This document shows positions 37,160 through 46,760 of a stretch of DNA of 64,000 nt, piece by piece. The DNA is from Chitinophagaceae bacterium. GTDB lineage: Bacteria > Bacteroidota > Bacteroidia > Chitinophagales > UBA10324. Below the pieces are notes generated by a model. It searched no databases and had not been told where the DNA came from. It saw only the letters and a program-made list of their open reading frames with translations. How positions within the stretch are numbered: position 1 is the stretch's first letter; the number at the start of each line of letters is the position of its first letter. The stretch spans positions 340,811-404,810 of the forward strand of contig JADKFU010000002.1 in NCBI GenBank assembly GCA_016717285.1. Direction: 5' to 3'. The position numbers and the translations under genes are program-made.

Positions 37160-37285
37160 CGACTTTAAGAAGGTAATAATTTACAACAAGTATATCTAAA
37201 TTTTGGCGTATCAGGATTAATAAACAGAGCTTTCTTATAATAAAAAGCTGTTTCCAATCGAAGTTATTTGAAATTTCAATTCGAA

Positions 37286-40006
37286 TTATTTCAGAATGAA
37301 TTTTCCCGTAGCATTATATTTTCCAGCAACCATAGTTGCGAAATAGGCGCCGGGCAACAGAGTAGCAGGCAATTGAATATGGTTTAGTTGCAAAGGTTTC
37401 TGAAATATTTTTGTGAAAACCTGTCTCCCTTGCAAATCTGTTATGCTGATAACACAATTCTGATCTGATAAATTATCGCATGCAATATTAATTCCGTCAT
37501 TCACGGTAGTTAGTGAAGGATAAATAAACAAAGTGGAATGATTGGGCGAAGGTGCAACAGGTTCATGGCTCGTTGTAATCAATGAACTGTCAAAAATAAG
37601 AATCGTCGATGAATAGGGTGGCACTAATAATTGGCCAGTCACGGTATTTTGATCAAGGTCGTAAAAAACAGAATCCGACAAATCGTACACTATAGTCGTT
37701 GCGCTGCTATTAACAAACAGTCTCGACTTTTTTAGTGGGTCTTCATAAAGTGCATCAGTCTTAATAATAGAAAAGTTATCCAGCCATATTATTGAGTCTT
37801 CATACAAAAGATGCGTAACAAGACGACTTATTTCGCCATTCCCATCATATGAGAAAACGGTTTGATAATCTTTGCGCACGGTAGAAAATGGGAAATATCT
37901 TGCAAGAGCAATTGTGAGATAAGGAAATTCTGATTGCTTCTGAAACAATCCTATATTTCCTTCTTTCATTGAATAACAACTAAAACGTAGTTGATAGAAT
38001 CCATTACTTTCAAGCGTGACGCCTCCGTAATATGCTTCACCATAATTATAAGGCTGATCGTCGAACGTTATTAATTTCATGCATCCATAATCAAGAAGAG
38101 TTGTATTGTCGAGTAGTAACCACAGGTTGTCTGGAGTTCCATTGTTCCAACCATCGGTATTATTAGTAAATGCGCCATTATCTATGAGATTAGCTCCAAT
38201 AGAATCTGTTGCAATGAACCGGTTGCGAAAAAAGAAAGTCTCCTTTGACCCGCTGTCGCCACCATAGATACTTTTCCACTGCGAAAGTGTGTAATAATGG
38301 TCCTGAGGTTCCGGTGAAGTGAGCAACTGTTTTCTTACAGAAAAATAATTATACGGATTGAAATAGTAATTGCTGTCGAAGGATGCAGGCGCAAAGCTTT
38401 CCACTGTCGAAATCATGGAAACGATATCAGCATATTCGTTCAATGAGTAGAAAGTATTTCCTGTAACAATATGGTTGTTGTTCGATCCAATAATACCTTC
38501 TTCAAATCGTAGCGCTCCATTATTGCAGCCAAAAATTACGTTTCCATTTATCATATGATCGGTACCACCGTGAAATAAACATACACCATAAGAATTGGCG
38601 AAAGCAACCGTGTTATTTTCTACCTGGTAATGATTCGTTTGCTCATCAAGAAAAATTCCGCTCGCGTTTATAGGTGCATTCGAAGTGGCTTCATTGCTTC
38701 CGATAACATATTGAACGATGTTGCTTCTTATAATTACAGAATCAGAATTGCTTCCATAGCTGTAAATGCTTCCCTGGTTATTAAAATGAAGCAAGGAATA
38801 CGTGCAATTATTTTTTTCAATAACCATCTTCAGTCCATTTACATTCACCGAAGAATTACCAGTGCTGTCGATGTTGTTTTCAGACACGGTAACCTCATTC
38901 CCTTCATCAATCGAAATTCCAATGCCCTGCTGCAGGGTATTGATTCCATATCCGGCATAAAGTCCGATGTTGCTTATTTCATTGTGAGCAATCAATGTGG
39001 CAGAAAGTTGAGTTGCAGTAAAAGCGGCACCTGCAATATTTTTGAACAGCGAGCCTGTTACTTCACTTTCAGATGCACCATTCATCAGAGCAATGCCATC
39101 CTCACCTTGTGAAATGAACTGGCAGTTTCTCACAATGAGTTGCGTAACTGATCCCGGTGAAGCAATTCCTGACTTTGAACATTTTTCGAACTGCAGATTT
39201 TCAATGGTACAGTAGCCCGCACCATTTTCAAATAGAATTCCATATTCATATATCGATGCTTCCACCACTAGTTGGTTCGGATCAGTCCCCGCAGGCGGAT
39301 AAAAATATAGCAGTTGCGTGTTAGTATCGTAATACCATTCTCCGGCAGTATCCAGTTCAAGGAAAACATTATCGAGGTAATAGCCGTAACCGTTTTCGAT
39401 GGCAACAAATGAGTTGTTTACAAAATAGATGGAGTCACCGGAAAATCGGCTTACGCGATTGTATTCATAAAGCCTGTTGGTTGTCCGCATCCGGATGCCG
39501 GCACTATCCCAATAATGTGCTGCCTGAGTAAGAGTGGTATCAACAAACCCTGTATCACCAATTCCCATCTGATGAATCAAATAACCGCTGTTAGGATACC
39601 GGGCAATCACCATACGGCTACTGTTTGCGAATAGTTGAGCAGGCGTGTTGTAAAAAGGAGTTGTATAAACAGTATCCGAAAAAGGGCTCCAGTTTGCTAC
39701 TATCTCTGCACCTGTAATGATGGCCGGAACAATTCCTCCATAGGTTCCGAAGTAAACAGGATTGGATTCATCACCACCGTTATAAACAGTGATTTGACCG
39801 CGGAAAGTATTTGCAGTGAGAAAAAGTACACTATCACCTGGTTGCAATTGTACTGTATTCAATTGATTGATCGTTTGCCAGGGTTCAGTAGTGGAAGTGC
39901 CAATATTGCTGTCGTTGCCGTTGTTTGAAAAATAATAATTAGTGGCGAATGATGAATTAACGAGCAATAGTAATAGCAAACAATAACCCGTGAATAATTT
40001 TTTCAT
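37286..40006 (-). CDS. Secreted right-handed beta-helix protein with T9SS sorting domain
   Basis: This 906-residue exported protein has a signal peptide (LLLLLVNSSFA), the opening TNYYFSNNGNDSNIGTSTTE PWQTINQLN typical of parallel beta-helix (pectate-lyase-like) proteins, and many short helix rungs between about residues 250 and 540 (NCQFISQGEDGIALMNGASE, NTVAFANSYGVCLFHGGTDH, NGNVIFGCNNGALRF). A jelly-roll-like carbohydrate-binding region may follow (about 600-740). The C-terminus is a T9SS-type sorting domain (LFIYPSLTTVNDGINI ... TGKFILK), with Ser in place of the usual Asn-Pro. Polysaccharide binding or lyase action is possible but no catalytic residues were assigned. It is a stand-alone unit. 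Confidence 0.82.
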   Translation of the reverse strand: MKKLFTGYCLLLLLLVNSSFATNYYFSNNGNDSNIGTSTTEPWQTINQLNTVQLQPGDSVLFLTANTFRGQITVYNGGDESNPVYFGTYGGIVPAIITGAEIVANWSPFSDTVYTTPFYNTPAQLFANSSRMVIARYPNSGYLIHQMGIGDTGFVDTTLTQAAHYWDSAGIRMRTTNRLYEYNRVSRFSGDSIYFVNNSFVAIENGYGYYLDNVFLELDTAGEWYYDTNTQLLYFYPPAGTDPNQLVVEASIYEYGILFENGAGYCTIENLQFEKCSKSGIASPGSVTQLIVRNCQFISQGEDGIALMNGASESEVTGSLFKNIAGAAFTATQLSATLIAHNEISNIGLYAGYGINTLQQGIGISIDEGNEVTVSENNIDSTGNSSVNVNGLKMVIEKNNCTYSLLHFNNQGSIYSYGSNSDSVIIRSNIVQYVIGSNEATSNAPINASGIFLDEQTNHYQVENNTVAFANSYGVCLFHGGTDHMINGNVIFGCNNGALRFEEGIIGSNNNHIVTGNTFYSLNEYADIVSMISTVESFAPASFDSNYYFNPYNYFSVRKQLLTSPEPQDHYYTLSQWKSIYGGDSGSKETFFFRNRFIATDSIGANLIDNGAFTNNTDGWNNGTPDNLWLLLDNTTLLDYGCMKLITFDDQPYNYGEAYYGGVTLESNGFYQLRFSCYSMKEGNIGLFQKQSEFPYLTIALARYFPFSTVRKDYQTVFSYDGNGEISRLVTHLLYEDSIIWLDNFSIIKTDALYEDPLKKSRLFVNSSATTIVYDLSDSVFYDLDQNTVTGQLLVPPYSSTILIFDSSLITTSHEPVAPSPNHSTLFIYPSLTTVNDGINIACDNLSDQNCVISITDLQGRQVFTKIFQKPLQLNHIQLPATLLPGAYFATMVAGKYNATGKFILK

Positions 40007-40180
40007 TTAGCATTTTGATTCTGTGATCAGGTTAAAGTTATAAAATCAAATCTATTGCATCTTCTCCAGGGATTAAAAGATGCTTCACATTATTTCACAC
40101 CTCTTAAAATGCAGCTATCAACCTGCACCATATAAATAAAGATCAGGTAGACGATGGATAAAAAAATGGTTCAATATTTT

Positions 40181-40909
40181 TTACTCACTCAAATGGATAT
40201 TTTCAGTATTCATCAGTGGAAGTCCTTTAAAACGAAGCACCAGTTGCGCGACAGTCACCACATCTTTCTGACAGTAATTCACGATGCGTTGCAAATCCCT
40301 TTCAACCCAGTAAACCCGGCCAACGTCCTTTCCTTCAATGTCATCTTTTGGAGATGGAATGCCGAAGAGTGTGGCAAGCAATTTTAATGATGTAAAATGT
40401 TTATAGTCACCGAAACGCCAGAGTTGCATGGTGTCAACCATTATTACTTCATATGGTTTTTTGCCGGAAATATCCAGTAGGGCAGGTAGTGGAATTCCAT
40501 GAATCAGCATTCTGCGGCAGAGATAGGGGACATCAAATTCTCGGATGTTATGTCCGCAAAACTGAAAGTGCTTCGATTGGTGATAATGCTGCAACAATCC
40601 GGCAAACTCCAGCAGTAATTGTTTTTCATCATCACCATAAATGGATTTTAACCTGAAATGCCATTCCCCGGTTTCTTTTTCTTTTCTGAACATGCCGAGT
40701 GAAATACAAATTACTTTCCCGAATTCTGCATAGATACCTGCATGATTGAAATACTGTTCCTCGGGAGTTTCCCCTTCCGATTTCAATCGTTCTGATTTTT
40801 TCAGGTAAAGTTCTTTTAACGCTTCCGGTAGCTGATCAAAAACTGAATATCCGGGTGCAGTCTCGATATCGAGACAGATTAATTGCTCGAAATGTAAATT
40901 GTTTAACAT
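40181..40909 (-). CDS. Predicted 3'-5' exonuclease, PolB-like (DnaQ fold)
   Basis: This 242-residue protein carries the DEDD exonuclease residues of the PolB-like exonuclease family: Asp14 and Glu16 in LICLDIETAPG, the Asp of FCGHNIREFDVPYL, and the last Asp in NYCQKDVVTVAQL. These bind two metal ions for 3'-5' hydrolysis in related enzymes. No polymerase domain is attached, so it is a free-standing nuclease, probably acting in DNA repair or RNA processing. It is flanked by the secreted beta-helix gene and the HerA-like ATPase gene on the same strand, with 300 bases before the latter. Confidence 0.82.
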   Translation of the reverse strand: MLNNLHFEQLICLDIETAPGYSVFDQLPEALKELYLKKSERLKSEGETPEEQYFNHAGIYAEFGKVICISLGMFRKEKETGEWHFRLKSIYGDDEKQLLLEFAGLLQHYHQSKHFQFCGHNIREFDVPYLCRRMLIHGIPLPALLDISGKKPYEVIMVDTMQLWRFGDYKHFTSLKLLATLFGIPSPKDDIEGKDVGRVYWVERDLQRIVNYCQKDVVTVAQLVLRFKGLPLMNTENIHLSE

Positions 40910-41210
40910 AAGCGTTTAGAGGATTTATAATAGATGATAAAAAATAGACGGACTTATAAAAACAGAATCAGGTCAGGTTAATGATTTTCTATTGGATAAG
41001 TGTACAAGGCATTTTTATTGTTGCCTTAAATAAAAAAGTGATGAAAAGAAAAGTAAGATGGATGAGTTGTTTATAAACGGATAAAGAATTTGTTGATATA
41101 AGATAAATGACAGCCCAATATAGAAAGTAAATCCGAAAAATAAAAAGGAAAGGTTTCGGATTGTTAATTTGCTTTTTGCAGTAAAGAATGGAAGTCGCTA
41201 CTCAATTTTT
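40910..41210. other. AT-rich intergenic region, nothing assigned
   Basis: These 301 bases between the exonuclease gene and the HerA-like ATPase gene are strongly AT-rich. I see no ORF of note, no full promoter match and no clear terminator hairpin. Confidence 0.4.
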
Positions 41211-42761
41211 TTATCTCCTGGTGCTCCTCGATTTTCCTTTCAATCCAAGGGCTCCCAGTAAGCTCCGGGTCACCATTCCGGCTACGGCCACACCAACTGA
41301 TCTGATGACAGGACTCTTTAATAATTTATCAAAAGCTCCGGGCTCTGCTTTAACAGTTTTTTTCTTTTCGTCTTTTGTTCCGTTGTCTTCATTCCGTTCT
41401 TCACTTGCATCCTGCATCCGACGGTTAAGTATTTCAAATGCGCTATCACGATCGAGCACCTGGTTGTAGACGCGCACCAATTGTGATTGCTGAATCAGTT
41501 TTTTTATTTCTTCATCATTCAAAATGTCCATCCTTGAAGCAGGTGAACACATCAAAGTAGCAGTGAGCATGGTAGGAATTCCTTTCTCATTCAAGGCAGT
41601 AACGAGCGCTTCACCGATGCCTAATTGTGTGAGGAGTTCGTCTGTTTTGTAGTACTTAGATTCGGGAAAATTTTCCGCAGCGGTTTTTATTGTTTTGCGA
41701 TCTGCTGCTGTAAAGGCACGCAATGCATGTTGAATCTTCAATCCCAACTGACTGAGAATGGCTGCCGGAATATCCTGCGGGTTTTGTGTGCAGAAAATTA
41801 CGCCTACACCTTTTGAACGAATCAGTTTAATAGTGGTTTCCAATTGATCCAGCAATTGTTTGGAAGCATCGTTAAATATCAGGTGCGCTTCATCAATAAA
41901 TAATACCAGCTTGGGTTTATCGGCATCGCCAATTTCAGGAAAGGAACTATATACTTCAGCAAGCAACGACAACATGAAAGTGGAGAACAACTTAGGTCGA
42001 TCCTGAATATCCGTCAAACGGATCACGTTTATGAAGGCTTTACCATTACTATCGGTTCGTAACAAGTCGTGTGGATCAAAGGAAGGTTCACCGAAAAAAT
42101 TTCCTGCACCTTGTTGTTCCAGTTCAATCACTTTGCGTAAAATGGTTCCTGCAGATACTGTTGAAATGGCGCCATAATCTTTTTCAATTTCTGACTTGCC
42201 TTCATCGGAAATATATTGAATCACTTTTTTAAGATCCTCCAGATCAAGCAACGGAAGTTTTTTGTCATCGCAATACTTGAAGATCATTGACAAGACACCT
42301 TGCTGTGTTTCATTCAGGTCCAATATTTTTGACAATAGCACTGGTCCGAACTCTGAAGCAGTGGCACGTAATCTCACACCTTCTTGCGATGAAAGGCTCA
42401 GCAATTCAACCGGGAAAATTGATGGTGTCCAGTTTGTTCCTATCTTTTTTAAACGCTCGTCAATTTTTGGATTCATGGTGCCTGCCATGGCAATTCCGCT
42501 GAGATCACCTTTAATGTCCATGAGTAAAGTGGGAACACCATTGGCGGAAAGACCTTCGGCGAGCAACTGCAACGATTTTGTTTTGCCTGTTCCGGTTGCT
42601 CCTGCAATCAAGCCATGGCGATTAAGGGTTTTCAATGGAATCTTCACCAGGTGATTGGTTGTACAATCACCATCAATAATTCCTGCACCTAACGTAATTG
42701 CTGTACCGGGAAAATTATAGGAAGCATCCAGCTCTTCAGTGAATTTTTGTTGATCAGCCAT
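41211..42761 (-). CDS. HerA-like P-loop ATPase (DUF853/YjgR family)
   Basis: This 516-residue cytoplasmic ATPase shows Walker A GATGTGKT at residues 54-61 and Walker B KLVLFIDEAHLIF, followed by VIFCTQNPQDIPAAILSQLG, the typical sensor region of this family. The N-terminal ITLGAGIIDG and VKIPLKTLNRHGLIAG are also typical. The family is related to HerA/VirB4 translocases but is not the NurA-coupled archaeal HerA; the biological role of YjgR-like proteins is not established. The C-terminal 100 residues are charged then glycine/alanine rich. No nuclease partner is directly adjacent apart from the PolB-like exonuclease 300 bases downstream, an association I would not press. Confidence 0.87.
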   Translation of the reverse strand: MADQQKFTEELDASYNFPGTAITLGAGIIDGDCTTNHLVKIPLKTLNRHGLIAGATGTGKTKSLQLLAEGLSANGVPTLLMDIKGDLSGIAMAGTMNPKIDERLKKIGTNWTPSIFPVELLSLSSQEGVRLRATASEFGPVLLSKILDLNETQQGVLSMIFKYCDDKKLPLLDLEDLKKVIQYISDEGKSEIEKDYGAISTVSAGTILRKVIELEQQGAGNFFGEPSFDPHDLLRTDSNGKAFINVIRLTDIQDRPKLFSTFMLSLLAEVYSSFPEIGDADKPKLVLFIDEAHLIFNDASKQLLDQLETTIKLIRSKGVGVIFCTQNPQDIPAAILSQLGLKIQHALRAFTAADRKTIKTAAENFPESKYYKTDELLTQLGIGEALVTALNEKGIPTMLTATLMCSPASRMDILNDEEIKKLIQQSQLVRVYNQVLDRDSAFEILNRRMQDASEERNEDNGTKDEKKKTVKAEPGAFDKLLKSPVIRSVGVAVAGMVTRSLLGALGLKGKSRSTRR

Positions 42762-42987
42762 TCAATTTTACATTTTATGCAAATTAGAAAAGGAAATTAA
42801 GGATTGAAGGGTTTGGAGGAAATTAATTGATGTTTATGATTCTCACTTTTTTAACTAATCCAATCCCAATCAATAACGGCAGGTTATAATTGATGCATCA
42901 TTCGTTTTTCACATCTATAGAAATCATAAATTTATTGCAACCAATTCACTCAAAAGAAACCAGTCGTGATTTCCTTATCTTCGCCCA

Positions 42988-44028
42988 ATGATTACCTCCA
43001 CCCAAAATGATTTCCGCAGCCTGAGTTTAGAGGATATTACGTCATATCTGGAAAGTGCCGGAGAGAAGACTTTTCGCGCCAAACAAATTTATGAATGGCT
43101 GTGGCAGAAGGGAGTGGGTTCTTTTGAGGAGATGACGAATCTTTCAAAAGATCTTCGCAATAAGCTGAAAGAAGATTTTGTAATCAACTCCCTTTCGTCC
43201 GACGAAAAACAAGTGAGCAAAGATGGAACAGTTAAGATGCGTTTCAAAACTTATGACGGGCATTTTATTGAAGGTGTTTTGATACCTGCTACAGACCGGC
43301 TCACTGCCTGTGTTTCTTCGCAGGTGGGTTGCTCACTTACGTGTAAGTTTTGTGCAACCGGCAGAATGGGTCGCAAACGCAATTTGAATTTTGATGAAAT
43401 ATTTGACCAGGTGGTGCTCATCAATAAGGAAGCTATTGCAGTGCACGGTCGTGGTTTAACGAATATCGTTTTTATGGGTATGGGAGAACCGTTGTTGAAC
43501 TATGCGGAGATAATGAAAGCGGTAGAAAAAATTTCATCACCGGAAGGATTGGGGATGTCGCCAAGAAGAATTACTGTTTCAACTGCCGGCATTGCCAAGA
43601 TGATTAAGAAGCTGGGCGATGATGAAGTGCGTTTCCGGTTGGCGCTTTCACTGCATGCTGCCAATGATGTGAAGCGAAATGAGATCATGCCGATTAATGA
43701 AACGAATGATCTTGAATCACTGATTGAAGCGCTTCATTACTTCGCGGAAAAAACCGGCAACCGTATTTCTTTTGAATACATCCTGCTCGATCATTTCAAC
43801 GATTATGTAGAAGATGCACGTCAATTAGTGCAGATCTGTGAACGCATTCCGGCAAGAATAAACCTGATAGAATACAACAAGGTGGAAGGTGTGACTTATA
43901 ATCGCGCATCCGATGATCGCGCCAAACACTTTTGTGATTACCTCAACAACCATGGAGTGATTGCAACTATTCGCCGCAGCCGGGGAAAAGATATTGATGC
44001 GGCCTGTGGGCAGTTGGCGAATAAATAA
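42988..44028 (+). CDS. rlmN: 23S rRNA (adenine(2503)-C(2))-methyltransferase RlmN
   Basis: RlmN is a radical SAM enzyme that methylates A2503 of 23S rRNA and A37 of some tRNAs. The [4Fe-4S] cluster cysteines are Cys115, Cys119 and Cys122 in CSLTCKFCATG, and the methyl-carrying catalytic Cys is Cys340 in DAACGQLA. GMGEPLLNY, RITVSTAGIAKMI and SLHAANDVKRNEIMPIN are further signatures. At 346 residues it is full length. The sequence TATCTTCG at 42976-42983, just before the ATG, resembles a -7 box but would leave almost no leader. Confidence 0.96.
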   Translation: MITSTQNDFRSLSLEDITSYLESAGEKTFRAKQIYEWLWQKGVGSFEEMTNLSKDLRNKLKEDFVINSLSSDEKQVSKDGTVKMRFKTYDGHFIEGVLIPATDRLTACVSSQVGCSLTCKFCATGRMGRKRNLNFDEIFDQVVLINKEAIAVHGRGLTNIVFMGMGEPLLNYAEIMKAVEKISSPEGLGMSPRRITVSTAGIAKMIKKLGDDEVRFRLALSLHAANDVKRNEIMPINETNDLESLIEALHYFAEKTGNRISFEYILLDHFNDYVEDARQLVQICERIPARINLIEYNKVEGVTYNRASDDRAKHFCDYLNNHGVIATIRRSRGKDIDAACGQLANK

Positions 44029-44045
44029 ATCTTATTAAGGGTGTG

Positions 44046-44086
44046 TTGTAGCAAGTTCCCAATCGCTGATTGTTAAATTGCTACAA
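44046..44086. other. 9-bp perfect inverted repeat downstream of rlmN
   Basis: TTGTAGCAA (44046-44054) and TTGCTACAA (44078-44086) are perfect inverted copies separated by 23 bases, 18 bases after the rlmN stop. No T run follows, so it is a weak terminator candidate at most. Confidence 0.4.
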
Positions 44087-44220
44087 GGTTAAATGGTTGC
44101 CGGAGAACAGGATTCACTCGGAAAAGAACATCCAAATTCAAAATGAAATAGATTTTTACATTTTATAATTCTTCAATATTCAAGGTTGTAGGTGCGGACC
44201 ACAACAGCATCAATCATTCA

Positions 44221-44619
44221 CTACCAGACAACCTTGAGCCCAAGAGGTTCATAAGAATTCATTCTTTTATCTTTGGAAATAAGAGTATAGTTCCTTTTAA
44301 TACATTGCCATGCAAGCATCCTGTCAAACGGATCACGGTGATACTGCATTGGAAGCTTAAAGAAGGAAGCTGACTCCATTTCGTGAAGTGAAATCATTTT
44401 TATCCCAATATCTTTTGCAGCAGATAGCAAATCGAGGGGAGATATGCCTTTCATTTCCAACTTTTTCAAATTGAATTTAATAGATAATTCCCAGAAACTT
44501 ACTGTGCTTACAAAAAGATCATTGCCTTGCAATTCAATAGATTCCCGTGCGGATACCGACAACTTTTCAGGATAAACTACAGCCCAAACAAGTGTATGCG
44601 AATCTAACAGAAAATTCAT
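44221..44619 (-). CDS. VapC-like PIN-domain toxin
   Basis: This 132-residue PIN-domain ribonuclease is the toxin of a type II pair. The acidic metal-binding residues are Asp6 (LLDSHTLVW), Glu44 (SFWELSIK), Asp96/Asp99 (HRDPFDRMLAWQ) and Asp117 (SKDKRM). The DSHTLVWAV opening and the HRDPFDRMLAWQ helix are typical of the Sll0205-like PIN subgroup. Its start overlaps the antitoxin stop by 4 bases, a sign of translational coupling. Target RNA is unknown. Confidence 0.9.
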   Translation of the reverse strand: MNFLLDSHTLVWAVVYPEKLSVSARESIELQGNDLFVSTVSFWELSIKFNLKKLEMKGISPLDLLSAAKDIGIKMISLHEMESASFFKLPMQYHRDPFDRMLAWQCIKRNYTLISKDKRMNSYEPLGLKVVW

Positions 44620-44855
44620 AAGCCAATTAATTCTTTATCTGTCATTTCCCAGTCAGACATAAACGTAACAGTAGCTTTTCCTTTCAAAGCACCGAGCTTT
44701 CTCTTCTTTGTTTTATCGATTTTTTTCTCCGGTACTATACGTGCAATTACTTCTTTCTTTTTACCATAAGAAATGGCGATTTCTTCTCCTTCCTGTACCA
44801 TATCAAGCACTTCAGAGAAATGAGCTTTCAGATCACCAACGGAATAGGTCTTCAT
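44616..44855 (-). CDS. Phd/YefM-family antitoxin
   Basis: This 79-residue protein has the Phd/YefM N-terminal DNA-binding fold (MKTYSVGDLKAHFSEVLDMV, then GEEIAISYGKKKEVIARIVP) and a C-terminal tail that would wrap the PIN toxin. It precedes the toxin and overlaps it by 4 bases. A consensus promoter (44860-44889) and a palindrome (44875-44889) lie directly upstream; Phd-like antitoxins usually repress their own operon by binding such palindromes. The -7 box is only 5 bases from the ATG, so the mRNA may be leaderless or nearly so. Confidence 0.9.
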   Translation of the reverse strand: MKTYSVGDLKAHFSEVLDMVQEGEEIAISYGKKKEVIARIVPEKKIDKTKKRKLGALKGKATVTFMSDWEMTDKELIGL

Positions 44856-44859
44856 ACTT

Positions 44860-44889
44860 CAAAAATAAATCTATTTGTCAACTTGACAA
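44860..44889 (-). promoter_or_regulatory. Promoter of the toxin-antitoxin operon
   Basis: On the minus strand TTG (44889-44887) and TATTTTTG (44867-44860) are separated by exactly 19 bases, a full match to the Bacteroidota promoter. It sits right before the antitoxin ATG. Confidence 0.7.
44875..44889. promoter_or_regulatory. Candidate operator palindrome of the toxin-antitoxin operon
   Basis: TTGTCAA-C-TTGACAA is a perfect 7-1-7 inverted repeat whose outer half contains the -33 TTG of the operon promoter. Position and symmetry fit autorepression by the Phd-like antitoxin; binding itself is inferred. Confidence 0.6.
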
Positions 44890-44895
44890 GAAAAA

Positions 44896-46647
44896 TCAGC
44901 CCTCTTTTTTCAGGTGATGGAGCTTGCTGTTGTGAAATCCGTAAGAGAAATAAATGACCAATCCTACAACGAGCCAGATCACAAAACCGATCCAACTGGT
45001 ATAATGAATTTGAGCCATCATGTAAAAGCAGAAGATCAATCCAAGAACGGGAATGAGAGAAAGATTTTTGGTAAAGGAATAATAGCTGAGTGCGAAACAA
45101 AGAATCACAAACAACCACATTGGAAAATTGGAGGCGATGGTATTCCAGCCTGAAAAATCAAGCATTTGATTTTTCCATCCCTGCGCTTGTGTGAACACCA
45201 GGAAAATGGCGAGCACCAGAAAAAAAGGTAACAGGTATTTTGCATTTACATAAGGCGTTTTGAATTTTCCTCTAGGTGCATTCGGATCAATTTGCATTTT
45301 TAATACACCACCGCAAACCAGTACAAACGCGAACAGTGTTCCCATGGAAGTAAGGTCTAAAACAATATTGGTTGGAATTACGAGAATAGGAATTACCACC
45401 ACAAACATGGTTACGATGGTTGAAAAAGATGGCGTCTTGAATTTACGGTGAACTGTTGCGAATTTTTTCGGAAGCAATCCATCGCGGCTCATGCTCATCC
45501 AGATTCTGGGTTGTCCCATTTGAAAAACGAGCAATACACTCGCCATCGCTACTACCGCACTGATGGCTATGACACCGGAAATCCAGTTGAGATTTACTTT
45601 TTCAAAAACAAAAGCCAGCGGATCGCCCACTGCTAATTGATCGTAGCTCACCATGCCGGTAAGTACCAATGCAATCGCAACATAAAGTATAGTACAAATG
45701 ACGATGGAGTACATGATGCTTTTCGGTAGGTCACGTTCCGGATTAACACATTCTTCAGCAGTAGTGGAGATGGCATCGAAGCCGATGTAAGCAAAGAATA
45801 CGGCAGATACACCGGAGAGCACACCACCAATTCCATTGGGTAAAAAAGGATTCCAGTTTTCAGTGTTTACGTAAAAAACACCAATTGCAATCACGAGTAA
45901 AACGATGGTAAGTTTTATGGCCACCATAATGTTACTGGCATTGCGTGTTTCTTTAATGCCTCTGTAAATAAGTGCTGTGATGATCAGGACAATGACTACT
46001 GCAGGAATATCTGCAATCAGGTGAAAACTACCCAATAACGGTGCGTTCGTCCATGCGAGATAGGCAGTTTGCTCTGCATGACTCAGGTCACTCAAAGCAG
46101 TTCCTGCAGTAATTCTTGCAGCAGCATCATTAAAGCCATTCTGTGCTGAAAAATAGTCGATGCTCGCCCATTCAGGTATATGAATGCCATTAATGCCGAG
46201 AAATGGAATGTTGACTTTATCGAGTAGTCCGGTAAAATAATCAGACCAGGAAACTGCCACCACCACATTGCCGACTGCATATTCCATAATCAAAGCCCAG
46301 CCGATAAACCAGGCCACCAATTCCCCAAAAGCTACATAAGAGTATGTGTAGGCACTTCCGGATACGGGCACAAGGGAAGCAAATTCCGCATAGGCAAAAG
46401 CGGCAAATCCGCAGGCAAAAGCTGTGAAGATGAAAAGTAATACAACGCCGGGTCCGCCATTGAAACTTGCATTGCCAATGGTGCTGAAAACACCGGCACC
46501 GATAATTGCTGCAATGCCAAAAGCAGTAAGGTCGCGCAGTCCAAGATGTTTAGATAATGAAACATGATCAACATCGCTCTCTCCCAGTTTCACTTGTTTC
46601 AAGATATAATCGACAGATTTCCGCCGGAAGAGTTGGTTAATATTCAT
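44896..46647 (-). CDS. APC-family amino acid permease (cationic amino acid transporter-like)
   Basis: This 583-residue inner-membrane permease has about 13-14 hydrophobic segments. APC signatures are GLRDLTAFGIAAIIGAGVFSTIGNA near residues 32-57, FAAFAYAEFASLVPVSGSAYTYSY, and FFAYIGFDAISTTAEECVNPERDLPKSI. This pattern resembles the CAT/YfnA-type amino-acid transporters; cationic or broad amino-acid uptake is the likely role. A long periplasmic loop lies near residues 155-200. It stands upstream of the toxin-antitoxin pair on the same strand but the pair has its own promoter. Confidence 0.88.
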   Translation of the reverse strand: MNINQLFRRKSVDYILKQVKLGESDVDHVSLSKHLGLRDLTAFGIAAIIGAGVFSTIGNASFNGGPGVVLLFIFTAFACGFAAFAYAEFASLVPVSGSAYTYSYVAFGELVAWFIGWALIMEYAVGNVVVAVSWSDYFTGLLDKVNIPFLGINGIHIPEWASIDYFSAQNGFNDAAARITAGTALSDLSHAEQTAYLAWTNAPLLGSFHLIADIPAVVIVLIITALIYRGIKETRNASNIMVAIKLTIVLLVIAIGVFYVNTENWNPFLPNGIGGVLSGVSAVFFAYIGFDAISTTAEECVNPERDLPKSIMYSIVICTILYVAIALVLTGMVSYDQLAVGDPLAFVFEKVNLNWISGVIAISAVVAMASVLLVFQMGQPRIWMSMSRDGLLPKKFATVHRKFKTPSFSTIVTMFVVVIPILVIPTNIVLDLTSMGTLFAFVLVCGGVLKMQIDPNAPRGKFKTPYVNAKYLLPFFLVLAIFLVFTQAQGWKNQMLDFSGWNTIASNFPMWLFVILCFALSYYSFTKNLSLIPVLGLIFCFYMMAQIHYTSWIGFVIWLVVGLVIYFSYGFHNSKLHHLKKEG

Positions 46648-46760
46648 AATGGAGAATTTATGGAGTACAAAATGGGAAAAAAAATCATGCGCACAAATTA
46701 TAAGTGCATTTAGAAAAAGAGTTTTAATGCATATCTACTGCATAGTAATTGAATACGAAC
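46648..46760. other. Spacer between the permease and the repeat array
   Basis: This 113-base AT-rich leader of the permease gene (minus strand) holds no full consensus promoter that I can point to and no coding potential. Confidence 0.3.
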
